This document shows positions 1-7,637 of a stretch of 64,000 nucleotides of DNA, one piece after another. This DNA comes from Devosia sp. A16. GTDB taxonomy: Bacteria > Pseudomonadota > Alphaproteobacteria > Rhizobiales > Devosiaceae. Each line of letters opens with the position of its first letter. Positions within the stretch are counted from its first letter, which is position 1. The notes under the pieces were generated by a model. The model did not search any database, was not told where the DNA came from, and was given only the letters and a program-made list of their open reading frames with translations. Where the stretch lies: NCBI RefSeq assembly GCF_001402915.1, contig NZ_CP012945.1, positions 2,271,501 through 2,335,500 on the forward strand. The letters run 5' to 3'. Position numbers and translations under genes: made by a program.

Positions 1-113
1 CCCCACCCTTAATCCCTCCCGCAAGGGGGAGGGAGACCCTCACTCCGATGTTCGAGGCTATCGTCTCCCTCCCCATGTTTAGGGGGAGGGATTAAGGGTG
101 GGGGTCAGCCCGC
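1..113. repeat. palindromic intergenic repeat, family A (copy 1)
   Basis: Nested inverted repeat. Outer arms CCCCACCCTTAATCCCTCCC and GGGAGGGATTAAGGGTGGGG enclose inner arms GGGGGAGGGAGAC and GTCTCCCTCCCC. The same layout recurs at 6266, 17741, 26241, 28869, 37129, 48568, 58413 and 60121. The left arm starts at the window edge and may extend outside. Confidence 0.85.
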
Positions 114-144
114 GCCGGCGGCGGGGTGGAGCCGCAGGCCGATG

Positions 145-432
145 CTAAGGCAGCAAATAACTCGGCTGCGCCTTCAGCAGTTCGATCTGCAGCTGCTGTT
201 GCAGCAGCTTCTGCTGCTGCAGGTCGCGCTGCAGCCTCGACAAGGCGGCGTCCATTTCGCTGCGGATCGCCCGTTCTTCAGCCGACTGCCTCAACTCGTC
301 CTGCAGGCACAGGGTGCGCTGCAGGTCGTTGCCCTGGTAGCCCTCCTTGGCGACGTCCGGCACCGGGGGGCAATAGGCCTGGGCTGCGGAGCCGAGGGCG
401 ATGACGACGGCAGTGGCGATAAGGATGCGCAT
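145..432 (-). CDS. small secreted coiled-coil protein, unknown function
   Basis: A 95-residue protein that I do not recognise. The first 19 residues form a clear signal peptide: MRIL, then a hydrophobic Ala/Val/Leu stretch, ending in AQA before YCPPVPD. Two cysteines follow (in YCPP and TLCLQ), spaced so that a periplasmic disulphide is possible. The C-terminal half, about residues 50-88, is rich in Gln, Leu and Glu (SRLQRDLQQQKLLQQQLQIE) and should form an amphipathic helix or coiled coil. The gene ends close to family A repeat copy 1 and lies downstream of the LacI-type regulator on the same strand, with a 36-base gap, so it may be cotranscribed with it. A periplasmic or cell-envelope location is inferred from the signal peptide only. 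Confidence 0.6.
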   Translation of the reverse strand: MRILIATAVVIALGSAAQAYCPPVPDVAKEGYQGNDLQRTLCLQDELRQSAEERAIRSEMDAALSRLQRDLQQQKLLQQQLQIELLKAQPSYLLP

Positions 433-468
433 GCTGCAAATCTGGGGGCTGAAGCCGGCAGGATCAAG

Positions 469-1533
469 TCACGATCGCGCTCCCGGCGCCGCCGTGCTGC
501 GCCGCACCACCAGTTCGAGCGGCAGGCTTTCGCGATGCACCGCACCGTCATGCTCGAGGATCGACTTGACGGCGCGGCGACCGATCTCGGCGATCGGCTG
601 CACCACCGTGGTGAGCGGTGGGTTGGCGGCCGCGGCCTCCGGCACGCCGTCGAAACCGACAATCGAAATGTCCCTGGGCACGCTGAGCCCCCGCTCGGCC
701 AGCATCTCCAGCGCGAACATCGCCACCCGGTCGGACATGGCGAGGATGGCGGTAGGCCGCTGCGGGCCCGAGAGGATCTGCTCGAGCCCGCGCCTCACGC
801 TGTCGGCGGTGCTGCGCGTCTCGTAGATCGGGATCGTCTCGCGATCAACACCGTAGAGCGCCAGCTCCTCGAAATAGCCATTGGCCCGGTCGCGTGCGGT
901 GGAATAGGTGGCGTTGGCGATCGCCGTGCCACTCACCTGACCCTCGTGTTCGTCGTCGAACTCGATAGCGAGGATGCCGAAATGGCGGTGGCCCAGTTGC
1001 GCCAGGTGCCGCGCCGCCATCTGTGCCCCGGCATAGTCGTCGACGCCGATCGCCGAGATGGTGTCGTCGGGCTTGCCGAGCGCTAGCGCCACGAACGGCA
1101 ACTGCCGCTCGCGTGTCAACTCCACCAGCTTCTCGCCGTTCTCGATACACAACAGCACGAAGCCGTCGACCAGCGCGCTCTGGATATTCCAGGCCAATCG
1201 CTCGCTGTTGCGGGCCGAGACCAGCGCCAGCCCGGCGCCGCGCTGGTCGCAGGCCTCCGAGATGCCCTGCATCAGGACGCGGGCGAATGGATCCTCGAAG
1301 AAGTAGGACAGCGGTTCGGCGGTCGCGACGCCGATGGCGTTGGATTTGCCGGCGCGCAACAGCCGGCCGCGCGGATCGGGGCCGGCATAGCCCAGGTCGC
1401 GAGCCGTCTGATGCACCCGTTCGCGCACTTCCGGACGCACCAGGTCGGGCCGGCTGAAGACGTTCGAGGCCGTGCCCTGCGACACCCCCGCCGCCTTGGC
1501 CACATCGCTCAAGCGCACCAGATCGCGTGCCAT
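469..1533 (-). CDS. LacI/GalR-family transcriptional repressor
   Basis: A 354-residue protein with the LacI layout. An N-terminal helix-turn-helix and hinge helix cover about residues 5-60 (RLSDVAKAAGVSQGTASNVF), with alanine-rich recognition and a hinge at RDLGYAGPDPRGRLLR. A periplasmic-binding-protein-like effector domain follows (IGVATAEPLSYFFEDPF, then VDGFVLLCIENGE). The C terminus carries DISIVGFDGVPEA, the usual FDD-type signature region. The ligand cannot be read from the sequence but is probably a sugar or related metabolite. The gene is divergent from a small plus-strand gene at 1721. The shared region has three matches to a LacI-type palindrome with a central CG, so autoregulation and control of the small gene are likely. 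No sugar transporter or catabolic gene lies next to it, which is unusual for this family. Confidence 0.9.
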   Translation of the reverse strand: MARDLVRLSDVAKAAGVSQGTASNVFSRPDLVRPEVRERVHQTARDLGYAGPDPRGRLLRAGKSNAIGVATAEPLSYFFEDPFARVLMQGISEACDQRGAGLALVSARNSERLAWNIQSALVDGFVLLCIENGEKLVELTRERQLPFVALALGKPDDTISAIGVDDYAGAQMAARHLAQLGHRHFGILAIEFDDEHEGQVSGTAIANATYSTARDRANGYFEELALYGVDRETIPIYETRSTADSVRRGLEQILSGPQRPTAILAMSDRVAMFALEMLAERGLSVPRDISIVGFDGVPEAAAANPPLTTVVQPIAEIGRRAVKSILEHDGAVHRESLPLELVVRRSTAAPGARS

Positions 1534-1608
1534 CCGTCCCTTTCCGATCTCCAGGGGTCCAATCGCCAGAGGAGCATTCTAGCCAACTCCTGATCAGATA
1601 GCACTCTT

Positions 1609-1702
1609 TTGTATCGGTTCAAATTTTTCTTGACTCGGCGACGAGGCCGCCTATCATTGAACCGATTCAAGACTCATGCGTTCATTGATTGAATCGGTTC
1701 AA
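1609..1702 (+). promoter_or_regulatory. promoter with three LacI-type operators
   Basis: Three 14-bp sites match one LacI-like palindrome with central CG: TTGTATCGGTTCAA at 1609-1622, TTGAACCGATTCAA at 1657-1670 and TTGAATCGGTTCAA at 1689-1702. The last two are exact reverse complements of each other. A plus-strand promoter, TTGACT (1630-1635), 16 bp spacer, TATCAT (1652-1657), sits between the first and second sites. The second site would cover the transcription start. Centre spacings are 48 and 32 bp. Binding by the adjacent LacI-type protein is inferred. Confidence 0.75.
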
Positions 1703-1720
1703 GTTGAAAGGAGACTTGTG

Positions 1721-1969
1721 ATGATCCCCGCCAGCTATCTCTACAAGGACGCCTATAGGCAGCACTGGGGCGAAGATTTCGCCCGCTCGAGCGGCCAAGC
1801 GCCATGGGGAGCGCAGCCCGACGCCGGACTGTGGGAGAAGCCATCGCTATGGCGTCGGCTCGCCGCGCTCTTTGGCAACGCGCGCCGCGTCGCCGTCGCC
1901 GTCGCCGTCGACACTTCGGGGCAGCATTGCCCCGAAGCCGCCGACCGCCGGACCGTCCTGCCGGCGTAA
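1721..1969 (+). CDS. small protein controlled by LacI-type operators, unknown function
   Basis: An 82-residue protein of no family I recognise. I chose the ATG at 1721 because AAAGGAG at 1707-1713 sits seven bases upstream. An upstream in-frame ATG at 1676 would put the second operator-proximal segment inside the gene and has no such site. The protein starts MIPASYLYKDAYRQHWGEDF, has several aromatic residues, then EKPSLWRRLAALFGNARR and a valine/alanine-rich stretch that is too short for a confident membrane helix. It is the only gene downstream of a promoter flanked by three operators for the divergent LacI-type regulator. Its product is therefore likely produced only when that regulator's ligand is present. 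It ends eight bases before the convergent YCII gene. Confidence 0.6.
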   Translation: MIPASYLYKDAYRQHWGEDFARSSGQAPWGAQPDAGLWEKPSLWRRLAALFGNARRVAVAVAVDTSGQHCPEAADRRTVLPA

Positions 1970-1976
1970 GTCGGCT

Positions 1977-2399
1977 CTAGCGCTGCTCCGGCCACACCCC
2001 GCGTTCGCGCTGCGCCTTTTCGCGATCCAGCGTTTCGCCCGACACCTCGTCGTGAATGAAGTCCTCGACCTCGGAGACGCGACGAACCTCAACTTCCTCG
2101 CCCTCGCTCCACATCGGGATCTTCTTCACCCAGCCCAGCGCCTCGTCCAACGAATCGGCCTTGATGATCCAGAAGCCGCCGATTAGTTCCTTGGCCTCGG
2201 TGAACGGGCCATCCTTCACCACCAGCTTGCCGCCCTGCATCACCACCTTGGCGCCGCTCTTGCTCGGCTGCAGCCCTTCGCCACCCAGCAGCACGCCGGC
2301 TTCGATCATTTCCTGGTTGAGCTTGCCCATCGCCGCGAGCATCTCCGAGCTGGGCGGCGGCGACGGTTCCTTGCCTTTGACGATGATCATGTAGCGCAT
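1977..2399 (-). CDS. YCII/DGPF-domain protein
   Basis: A 140-residue protein of the YCII-related family, recognised by the opening MRYMIIVKG and the DGPF motif (VKDGPFTEAKELIGGF). Typical members are 110-150 residues with a ferredoxin-like fold. Many are encoded next to sigma factors or used as small enzymatic or sensing domains; a specific substrate cannot be assigned here. The start was set at the ATG at 2399, preceded by GAGGA, because the 21 extra N-terminal residues of the longer frame are proline-rich and not part of the family. In the usual arrangement an ECF sigma factor gene lies downstream; none is present. The neighbour is the small LacI-controlled gene, convergent. Confidence 0.8.
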   Translation of the reverse strand: MRYMIIVKGKEPSPPPSSEMLAAMGKLNQEMIEAGVLLGGEGLQPSKSGAKVVMQGGKLVVKDGPFTEAKELIGGFWIIKADSLDEALGWVKKIPMWSEGEEVEVRRVSEVEDFIHDEVSGETLDREKAQRERGVWPEQR

Positions 2400-2442
2400 G
2401 GTCGGTTTCCTCGTTGGTGGCCTCGGGGGGAGAGCTTGGCCC

Positions 2443-2470
2443 AAAAGAAAAGGCCCGGTCAAACCGGGCC
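2443..2470 (-). terminator. intrinsic terminator, minus strand
   Basis: Eight-base-pair stem GGCCCGGT (2452-2459) with ACCGGGCC (2463-2470) and a three-base loop. On the minus strand it is followed by TTTTCTTTT (2451-2443). It would end transcription of the small gene at 2496-2696, just before the YCII gene's own ribosome-binding site. Confidence 0.75.
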
Positions 2471-2495
2471 CCTCAGCTGCGGCGACAAAATCGGG

Positions 2496-2696
2496 TCAGG
2501 CGACGGCGGGAACCACCATGCCGTCCTGCAGCGCCATCAGCCGGTTCTCCATGCGCTCGGCGGCGGCGCCTTCGTAGCGGCTGTTGCGGAAGCCGGTGAT
2601 GATGGTGATGATTTCACGCCGCCGCGCCTCGTAATGCGCCAGCGGCTCATCATAGAAGCGCTCGACCTTGATAGCGGGCCAGATTTCGTCGGACAT
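2496..2696 (-). CDS. small conserved-looking protein, unknown function
   Basis: A 66-residue, mostly helical, acidic/basic-mixed protein (MSDEIWPAIKVERFYDEPLA, then HYEARRREIITIITGFRNSR) with no signal peptide and no recognised domain. The start is the ATG at 2696: GAGGAG lies six bases upstream. The track-style longer start is a TTG two codons earlier and is not needed. It has its own intrinsic terminator 26 bases downstream on the same strand, which supports an independently transcribed real gene. Upstream lies the family D repeat and then the end of the two-component operon. No function is proposed. Confidence 0.55.
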   Translation of the reverse strand: MSDEIWPAIKVERFYDEPLAHYEARRREIITIITGFRNSRYEGAAAERMENRLMALQDGMVVPAVA

Positions 2697-2802
2697 CGGC
2701 AACTCCTCATCACCTCGAAAGGCAGCGAGGAGGCTAAGCTCGCGAGATTAGATCGAGTTGAGCGCCCGGTTAGAATTTGGAGAGATCGTGTCACCGGGCT
2801 TT

Positions 2803-2935
2803 CGGTGGTCCTCCCCTGCGAAGCGGGGGAGGGGGACCAGCGAAGCTGGTGGAGGGGGCGAGACTGGACTCGGGGCGTGTGGCCGCCCCCTCCACCGCCT
2901 CCGGCGGTCCCCTCCCTCGTTCCACGGGGGAGGAT
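2803..2935. repeat. palindromic intergenic repeat, family D (copy 1)
   Basis: Inverted arms TCCTCCCCTGCGAAGCGGGG and CCACGGGGGAGGATC enclose GGGGGACCAGCGAAGCTGGT and CGCCTCCGGCGGTCCCCTCC. A diverged copy with the same layout, including GGACCAGC..GCTGGTGGAGGG, lies at 44305-44460. It fills the gap between the small gene at 2496 and the response regulator. Confidence 0.8.
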
Positions 2936-2969
2936 CATCGAGAGCCCGGTGCGAGTGTGCCTGGTTGTG

Positions 2970-3641
2970 CTAGCTCGGCATCATGTAGCCGACCCCGCGC
3001 ACCGTCTGGATCAGCGACGGCGCGCCCTCGGTGTCGATCTTGGCGCGCAGATAGCGGACATAGACGTCGACGATCTTGGTGCCCGGATCGTAGCCATATT
3101 CCCAGACGCTGTTCAGCAGCCGCTGCCGGCTCACCACCCTGTCGGGGTTGCTCATCAGGTAACGCAACAGGTCGAATTCGCGCACCGTGAGGTTGATCGG
3201 CTCGCCGTCGCGGGTAACGCGGCGCGATTGTGGATCGAGCCTCAGCGGCCCGATCGCCAGCTGGCTCTCGTGGTCGATCTCGCTGCGACGCCGACGCAGC
3301 GCCACCAGCCGGGCCAGCAGTTCATCGAAGGCGAAGGGCTTGGTCAGGTAGTCGTCGGCGCCGCCCTTGAGACCTTCGATCTTGTCGGCGAGACTGTCCT
3401 TGGCGGTCAGCATCAGGATCATCGCCGGCCGCCGCTCCTCGCGCAGCAGCCGGGTGATCTCCAGTCCATCGACATAGGGCAGCATGCGGTCGAGGATGAT
3501 CAGCTCGAAATCGTCCTGCCGGGCTCGCTCCAGCCCGTCGCGGCCATCGTTCTCGACGCTGACCTGATAGCCCTCGGCGGCGAGACCGCGCTCGAGGAAG
3601 GAGGCGATGCGCCGATCGTCCTCGACCACCAGAACCTTCAT
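2970..3641 (-). CDS. OmpR/PhoB-family response regulator
   Basis: A 223-residue DNA-binding response regulator. The receiver domain spans residues 1-115 with the acidic pair D8/D9, the phospho-acceptor D51 (IILDRMLP), T79 and K101 (LTKPF). The winged-helix effector domain, about residues 125-221, carries NLTVREFDLLRYLMSNPDRV and the terminal VRGVGYMMPS. The length is normal for the family. The first codon overlaps the stop of the downstream-reading histidine kinase by four bases (ATGA), so the two are translationally coupled. The stimulus and regulon are not evident from the neighbourhood. PhoB-like winged-helix regulators usually bind direct repeats; none was identified. Confidence 0.93.
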   Translation of the reverse strand: MKVLVVEDDRRIASFLERGLAAEGYQVSVENDGRDGLERARQDDFELIILDRMLPYVDGLEITRLLREERRPAMILMLTAKDSLADKIEGLKGGADDYLTKPFAFDELLARLVALRRRRSEIDHESQLAIGPLRLDPQSRRVTRDGEPINLTVREFDLLRYLMSNPDRVVSRQRLLNSVWEYGYDPGTKIVDVYVRYLRAKIDTEGAPSLIQTVRGVGYMMPS

Positions 3642-5071
3642 CGCGATCCTCCCTTCGGCAGCGGCAGTTCGAGCCTCAGCACGGCGCCGCCGGCTGCGCC
3701 GTTGTCGAGCCGGATGCTGCCGCCGTGCCGCTCGACGATATCCTTGGCAATGGCGAGGCCGATCCCCAATCCCTGGGTCTCGAGCTCGCTCTCGCCCTGG
3801 CCGCGATAGAACCGCTCGAACACCCGCGGCCTGTCGTTGTCGCTGACTCCCGGGCCCTGGTCGGCGATCCCGATCGTTGCGGTTTCAGCTCCCCGTGCGG
3901 TCGAGATGGTGATGCGGCTGCCCGGCGGCGAGTGCTTTACCGCATTGTCGAGCCCGATCATCAGCGCCTGCTTCAGCCGGCGGAAATCCGCATCGACATG
4001 CGCCCCGGCGTCGCCGAGTTCGGTGACGACGCTCACCTCGCGCGGCTCGGCCAGCACCTGCGCTTCCTCGGCCGCCGCGGTAACGATTTCGTCGAGCCGG
4101 ACATCGGCGGGCAGGTGCTGCTGGCTTTCGGCGTCGGTCCGGGCAAAGGCGATCAGGTCGTCCAAGAGGCCGGACATGTCGACCGCCTGGCCGCGGATGC
4201 GTTCGAGCGCTTGGCGCAGTTCGTCGAGTTTCGGCTGGCCGCGCAACGCCACGTCGGCCTCGCCGCGCAGCACCGTCAGCGGGGTGCGCAGCTCGTGACT
4301 GACATCGGCGAGGAACTGCGTGCGACGCATATCCACGGCGCGCAGCCGCGCATTGGCGTCGCGCAGCTCGGTGGTCCGGGCGTCGATCTCGGCCTCGAGC
4401 CGCTGGCCCGAGCGGCGTACGGCCCGATAGAGCAGCACGCCGAGCAGGCTCAGTACGGCCAGCGACACCAGCGCCAGGATGCCGGCGACGACCAGGATCG
4501 TGCCCTGCGTCTGCTGTACCTGCTTGAGCTCTGCCGCCACCTCGTTGCGTTCCTCCGCCAGCGCCCGATCGATCAGCGGCTGCAGCTCGTTGGCGAGGCG
4601 GAAGGCGACGTCGCGGCCGTAGAGCTGAGTCGCCTCGGCGCTGTTGCCGTCACGGGCGGCGGCCAGCGCGCGCGCCGCCGAGGCGTCGATGGCGTGGTAG
4701 AGCTCGATCATCCGCCGCACGTCTTCGAGCTGGGTCAGCTCGGGCACCATCTCGGCAATGCCGCCCAGCGTCGCCAACTCGTCGCGGGTGGCGCGGCTCA
4801 GCCGCGCGAAGGTCCGCTCCATGTCGATCCGGGCGCGCTGCACGGCCGGCATTTCAGTGCGCCCGAGCAGCAAGACGGTCGCCACCTGCCCGGCATAGGC
4901 ATTGGCGCGGCCATCGAGTTCGGCGATCACCTCGAACCGCCGATGCACCGCATCGATCCGCTGCACGAAGCGATCGGCGAGCCACAGCCCATAAGCCATC
5001 ACTCCGGCCATGGCGACGATCGACAACAGGCTTGCCAGCGCCAGTCCCACAATGCGCCAGCGTACCGTCAC
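3638..5071 (-). CDS. membrane sensor histidine kinase
   Basis: A 477-residue partner of the response regulator. A first transmembrane helix lies at about residues 7-30 (IVGLALASLLSIVAMAGVMA). A largely helical periplasmic sensor of about 160 residues follows, then a second helix near 190-215 (TILVVAGILALVSLAVLSLL). The HisKA dimerisation box carries the phospho-accepting histidine in FLADVSHELRTPLTVLRGE. The ATPase domain has an N box (GLDNAVKHSPPGS), G1 (IADQGPGVSD), an F box (FERFYRG) and G2 (GLGIGLAIAKDIVERHGG). The start is a GTG at 5071 with GGGAGG nine bases upstream. The sensor has no recognisable ligand-binding family. The IS481-family element lies 142 bases upstream of the start and may separate the operon from its original promoter. 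Confidence 0.92.
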   Translation of the reverse strand: MTVRWRIVGLALASLLSIVAMAGVMAYGLWLADRFVQRIDAVHRRFEVIAELDGRANAYAGQVATVLLLGRTEMPAVQRARIDMERTFARLSRATRDELATLGGIAEMVPELTQLEDVRRMIELYHAIDASAARALAAARDGNSAEATQLYGRDVAFRLANELQPLIDRALAEERNEVAAELKQVQQTQGTILVVAGILALVSLAVLSLLGVLLYRAVRRSGQRLEAEIDARTTELRDANARLRAVDMRRTQFLADVSHELRTPLTVLRGEADVALRGQPKLDELRQALERIRGQAVDMSGLLDDLIAFARTDAESQQHLPADVRLDEIVTAAAEEAQVLAEPREVSVVTELGDAGAHVDADFRRLKQALMIGLDNAVKHSPPGSRITISTARGAETATIGIADQGPGVSDNDRPRVFERFYRGQGESELETQGLGIGLAIAKDIVERHGGSIRLDNGAAGGAVLRLELPLPKGGSR

Positions 5072-5213
5072 CCGATCCGGCCTCCCATCAGCGTCGCGCT
5101 ATGTCTAGTGCGCTGGCGGCGTGGATGAAAGGGCGGGGGCGCAATGCTGCGTATTGGGGGGGCGCCATCGCACTGCAGGAGCACTTGGCCAAGCCCCACC
5201 CAGCGACGCTAGC

Positions 5214-6236
5214 TGTGGAATCCATGAAGGTTGTTCATTCGAGGAGGTGCTGAGAAGCTGGGGTTGCGAAGCCAACCAACCTTCAGTGGAGCCCCTCGAA
5301 TGAACGTCCATAAGAATGCGCGTCTGACGCCGCTCGGTCGAGTCCTGATGGTGGATCGGATCGAGGCGGGTTGGTCTGTGGCCAGCGCCGCCGAGGCGAG
5401 CGGCGTATCGGTGCGCGTTGCCTATCGGTGGCTCGGGCGGTATCGCAGCGGCGACAGGCGGCTCGAGGATCGCAGCTCGGCACCGCACCGCTGCCGGCAT
5501 AGGTTGGCGCCCGAGCAGATCATCGCGATCCAGCGATTGCGGCTCGAGCGACGGACCGGCCCGGCGATTGCACAAGTGCTGGGGTTGGCACGCTCGACGG
5601 TGGGGCTAGTGCTGCGCCGGCTCAGGCTGGGTCGGTTGGCTCTGCTGGAGCCGCGACCACCGGTAATCCGCTACCAGCGCGACCATCCAGGCGAGATGGT
5701 GCACTTCGACACCAAGAAGCTGGGGCGGTTCGAGCGCTTGGGCCATCGCTTCGCCGATAGGGCCACGCTGCCGCAGATCAACAAGGGCAAGCATGGCTAC
5801 GACTACCTGCACGTCGCCATCGATGATGCCAGCCGGTTAGCTTACACCGAGATCCTGCCCTCCGAAGTTCAGTTCGATGCCATCGGCTTCCTCGAGCGCT
5901 CACTGGCCTGGTTCGAGCGGCTCGGGATCAGGGTCGAGCGGGTGATGACCGACAATGGCTCGGCCTATCGTTCAAAGCTGTTCGCCAAAGCCATGCAGGC
6001 GGCCGGCGTACGCTACGTCCGCACCCGACCCTATACTCCACGAACCAACGGCAAGGCCGAGCGCTTCATCCAGTCGTCGCTAAGGGAATGGGCTTATGCC
6101 AAGCCCTACCAATCATCCGAGCTTCGCAATGCCCAACGGCAACCCTGGATCGACGCCTACAACCTAACGAGGCCCCACTCCGCACTCGGTGGCATCAGCC
6201 CCGTCCAAAGACTGAACAACCTTCGTGGAAATGACA
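5214..6236 (+). mobile_element. IS481-family insertion sequence, intact
   Basis: A 1023-bp element. The termini are imperfect inverted repeats: left TGTGGAATCCATGAAGGTTG, right (complement) TGTCATTTCCACGAAGGTTG, sharing TGT at the tip and a 12-base GAAGGTTGTTCA core. Immediately outside both ends is the 6-bp sequence GCTAGC (5208-5213 and 6237-6242), a target duplication of the NCTAGN type known for IS481. It carries one full-length transposase. It lies between the two-component kinase and a family A repeat. Confidence 0.92.
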
Positions 6237-6241
6237 GCTAG
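5300..6241 (+). CDS. IS481-family DDE transposase
   Basis: A 313-residue transposase. The N-terminal helix-turn-helix covers about residues 8-60 (RIEAGWSVASAAEASGVSVR and YRWLGRY) and a second winged segment covers 70-115. An integrase core with the DDE triad follows at D137 (VHFDTKKLG), D218 (MTDNGSAYRS) and E254 (TNGKAERFIQ). The closing RPHSALGGISP is typical of the family. The ATG at 5300 is preferred over an in-frame start at 5231, which would lie inside the left inverted repeat. The stop codon TAG is at 6239-6241, that is, outside the element and inside the GCTAGC target duplication. The host target site therefore supplies the end of the gene. The frame is intact and the element could be active. 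Confidence 0.93.
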   Translation: MNVHKNARLTPLGRVLMVDRIEAGWSVASAAEASGVSVRVAYRWLGRYRSGDRRLEDRSSAPHRCRHRLAPEQIIAIQRLRLERRTGPAIAQVLGLARSTVGLVLRRLRLGRLALLEPRPPVIRYQRDHPGEMVHFDTKKLGRFERLGHRFADRATLPQINKGKHGYDYLHVAIDDASRLAYTEILPSEVQFDAIGFLERSLAWFERLGIRVERVMTDNGSAYRSKLFAKAMQAAGVRYVRTRPYTPRTNGKAERFIQSSLREWAYAKPYQSSELRNAQRQPWIDAYNLTRPHSALGGISPVQRLNNLRGNDS

Positions 6242-6265
6242 CTCGCTTCGCTCGCAAGCTTTGCT

Positions 6266-6356
6266 GCCCTCCCCACAAGGGGAGGGAGGCGATTGGCGCA
6301 AGCTCTCGGTTCTTGCGTCTCCCTCCCCCTTGTGGGGAGGGATCAAGGGTGGGGGC
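6266..6356. repeat. palindromic intergenic repeat, family A (copy 2)
   Basis: Arms CCCTCCCCACAAGGGGAGGG and CCCTCCCCCTTGTGGGGAGG surround a short spacer, followed by GATCAAGGGTGGGGGCGGCC as in other family A copies. It lies between the IS481 element and the convergent aldo/keto reductase gene. Confidence 0.8.
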
Positions 6357-6384
6357 GGCCACAGCCACGATGTCGGTGCAGACC

Positions 6385-7374
6385 TCAGAACCGCCGCGGT
6401 GGTTCGGGCTTGTTGCCGACGATCTCTTCGATCCTGGCCAGCACGTCCGGGGTCATCTTCGACTTCGAGTCGAGCGCCTTGAGGTTGTCCTTGAGCTGGC
6501 TGAGTTTCGAAGCGCCCAGGATCACCGTCGAGACATTCGGGTTGGCGTTGCACCACAGCAGCGCCAGGTGGTGGATCGGCAGGCCCACCTCGTCGGCCAG
6601 CTTGGCGAGTTGCTTCACCTTGCTGAGCTCGTCCCGGCCCTTGTCGCTGTCGAGCCGCGCCTTCAGCCACTCGTAACCGGGGAGGTTCATGCGCGAGTCG
6701 GCGGGAATGCCGTCATTATACTTGCCGGTCAGGATGCCCGAGGCGAGCGGCGACCAGATCGTCGTGCCCAGCCCGAACAGGCTGTAGAGCGGCAGGAATT
6801 CGGCCTCGACCTTTTCGCGGCGGAACAGGTTGTATTCCGGCTGTTCCATGGTCGGCGGCGTCAGGTGTTCCTGCCGGGCGACCGCATAGGCTTCGGTCAG
6901 CTGCTGCGCCGACCATTCCGAGGTGCCCCAGTACAGCACCTTGCCCTGGGTGATCAGGTTGTGCATCGCCCGCACCGTCTCTTCGATCGGCGTATCGATG
7001 TCCGGGCGGTGACAGAAATAGAGGTCGAGATAATCGACCTGCAGGCGCTTCAACGCCGCATGGGCGGCGTCGGTGACGTGCTTGGCGCTGAGGCCCTTCT
7101 GCGTCGGCTTCGTGCCGCCCCAGAAGACTTTCGACGATACTGCATAGGAGTCGCGGCTCCAGTTCAGCGCCTTCAGCGCCTCGCCCATGACGATCTCGGC
7201 ATTGCCCTGCTCATAGCCCTCGGCGTTGTCGAAGAAGTTGATGCCGTTGTCGTAGGCGTAACCCATGATCGAAGCTGCGGCGTCCTCGCCGACCTGCTTG
7301 CCGAAGGTTACCCAGGCGCCAAACGAAAACTCACTGACCTTGAGGCCAGCCTTACCGAGGCGGCGGTATTCCAT
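6385..7374 (-). CDS. aldo/keto reductase, potassium-channel beta-subunit-like (YghZ-type)
   Basis: A 329-residue NADPH-dependent aldo/keto reductase with a TIM-barrel fold. The catalytic tetrad is visible as D49 (NFFDNAEGY), Y54, K82 (VSSKVFWGG) and H122 (YFCHRPD). The nucleotide-binding end carries PLASGILTGKY and the C-terminal VILGASKLSQLKDNL. The Kv-beta-like branch is suggested by the opening MEYRRLGKAGLKVSEFSFGA and by DIDTPIEETVRAMHNL. These enzymes detoxify aldehydes such as methylglyoxal, but the substrate here is an inference from the family. The length is typical. The gene is convergent with the IS481 element across a family A repeat and divergent from the DHA2 efflux gene. Confidence 0.9.
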   Translation of the reverse strand: MEYRRLGKAGLKVSEFSFGAWVTFGKQVGEDAAASIMGYAYDNGINFFDNAEGYEQGNAEIVMGEALKALNWSRDSYAVSSKVFWGGTKPTQKGLSAKHVTDAAHAALKRLQVDYLDLYFCHRPDIDTPIEETVRAMHNLITQGKVLYWGTSEWSAQQLTEAYAVARQEHLTPPTMEQPEYNLFRREKVEAEFLPLYSLFGLGTTIWSPLASGILTGKYNDGIPADSRMNLPGYEWLKARLDSDKGRDELSKVKQLAKLADEVGLPIHHLALLWCNANPNVSTVILGASKLSQLKDNLKALDSKSKMTPDVLARIEEIVGNKPEPPRRF

Positions 7375-7572
7375 GCTGCGATGTCCGTGGTTGGGAGTCG
7401 GGGAAGGGAGAGACCGGCAAACTATCGTCGCTTGCCGATGGATACAACCGGGCCATGACGGTTTGCGGACGGGGCCCGAAACCCTGTCACCCCACCGGCC
7501 TGTCGCTCCCCTCGAGGGGAGGGAGGCGTTCCGCCGGTGGCTGGGCCAATTTATCGAGGCATGGCTTCATCA

Positions 7573-7623
7573 CTTAAGTGTTGACTTAAGCATTTTGCTC
7601 ATTTACTTAAGCCGTACCTTAAG
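7573..7623 (+). promoter_or_regulatory. promoter with four CTTAAG operator boxes
   Basis: The palindrome CTTAAG occurs at 7573, 7585, 7606 and 7618, giving intervals of 12, 21 and 12 bp: two pairs, each spaced by about one helical turn. Flanks are similar (CACTTAAGTG, GACTTAAG, TACTTAAG, CCTTAAGTG). A promoter TTGACT (7581-7586), 17 bp spacer, TACTTA (7604-7609) is embedded so that boxes 2 and 3 overlap the -35 and -10. The last box ends 14 bases before the efflux gene's start. Binding by a repressor encoded elsewhere is inferred. Confidence 0.7.
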
Positions 7624-7637
7624 TGAAAGGAGCCGCC

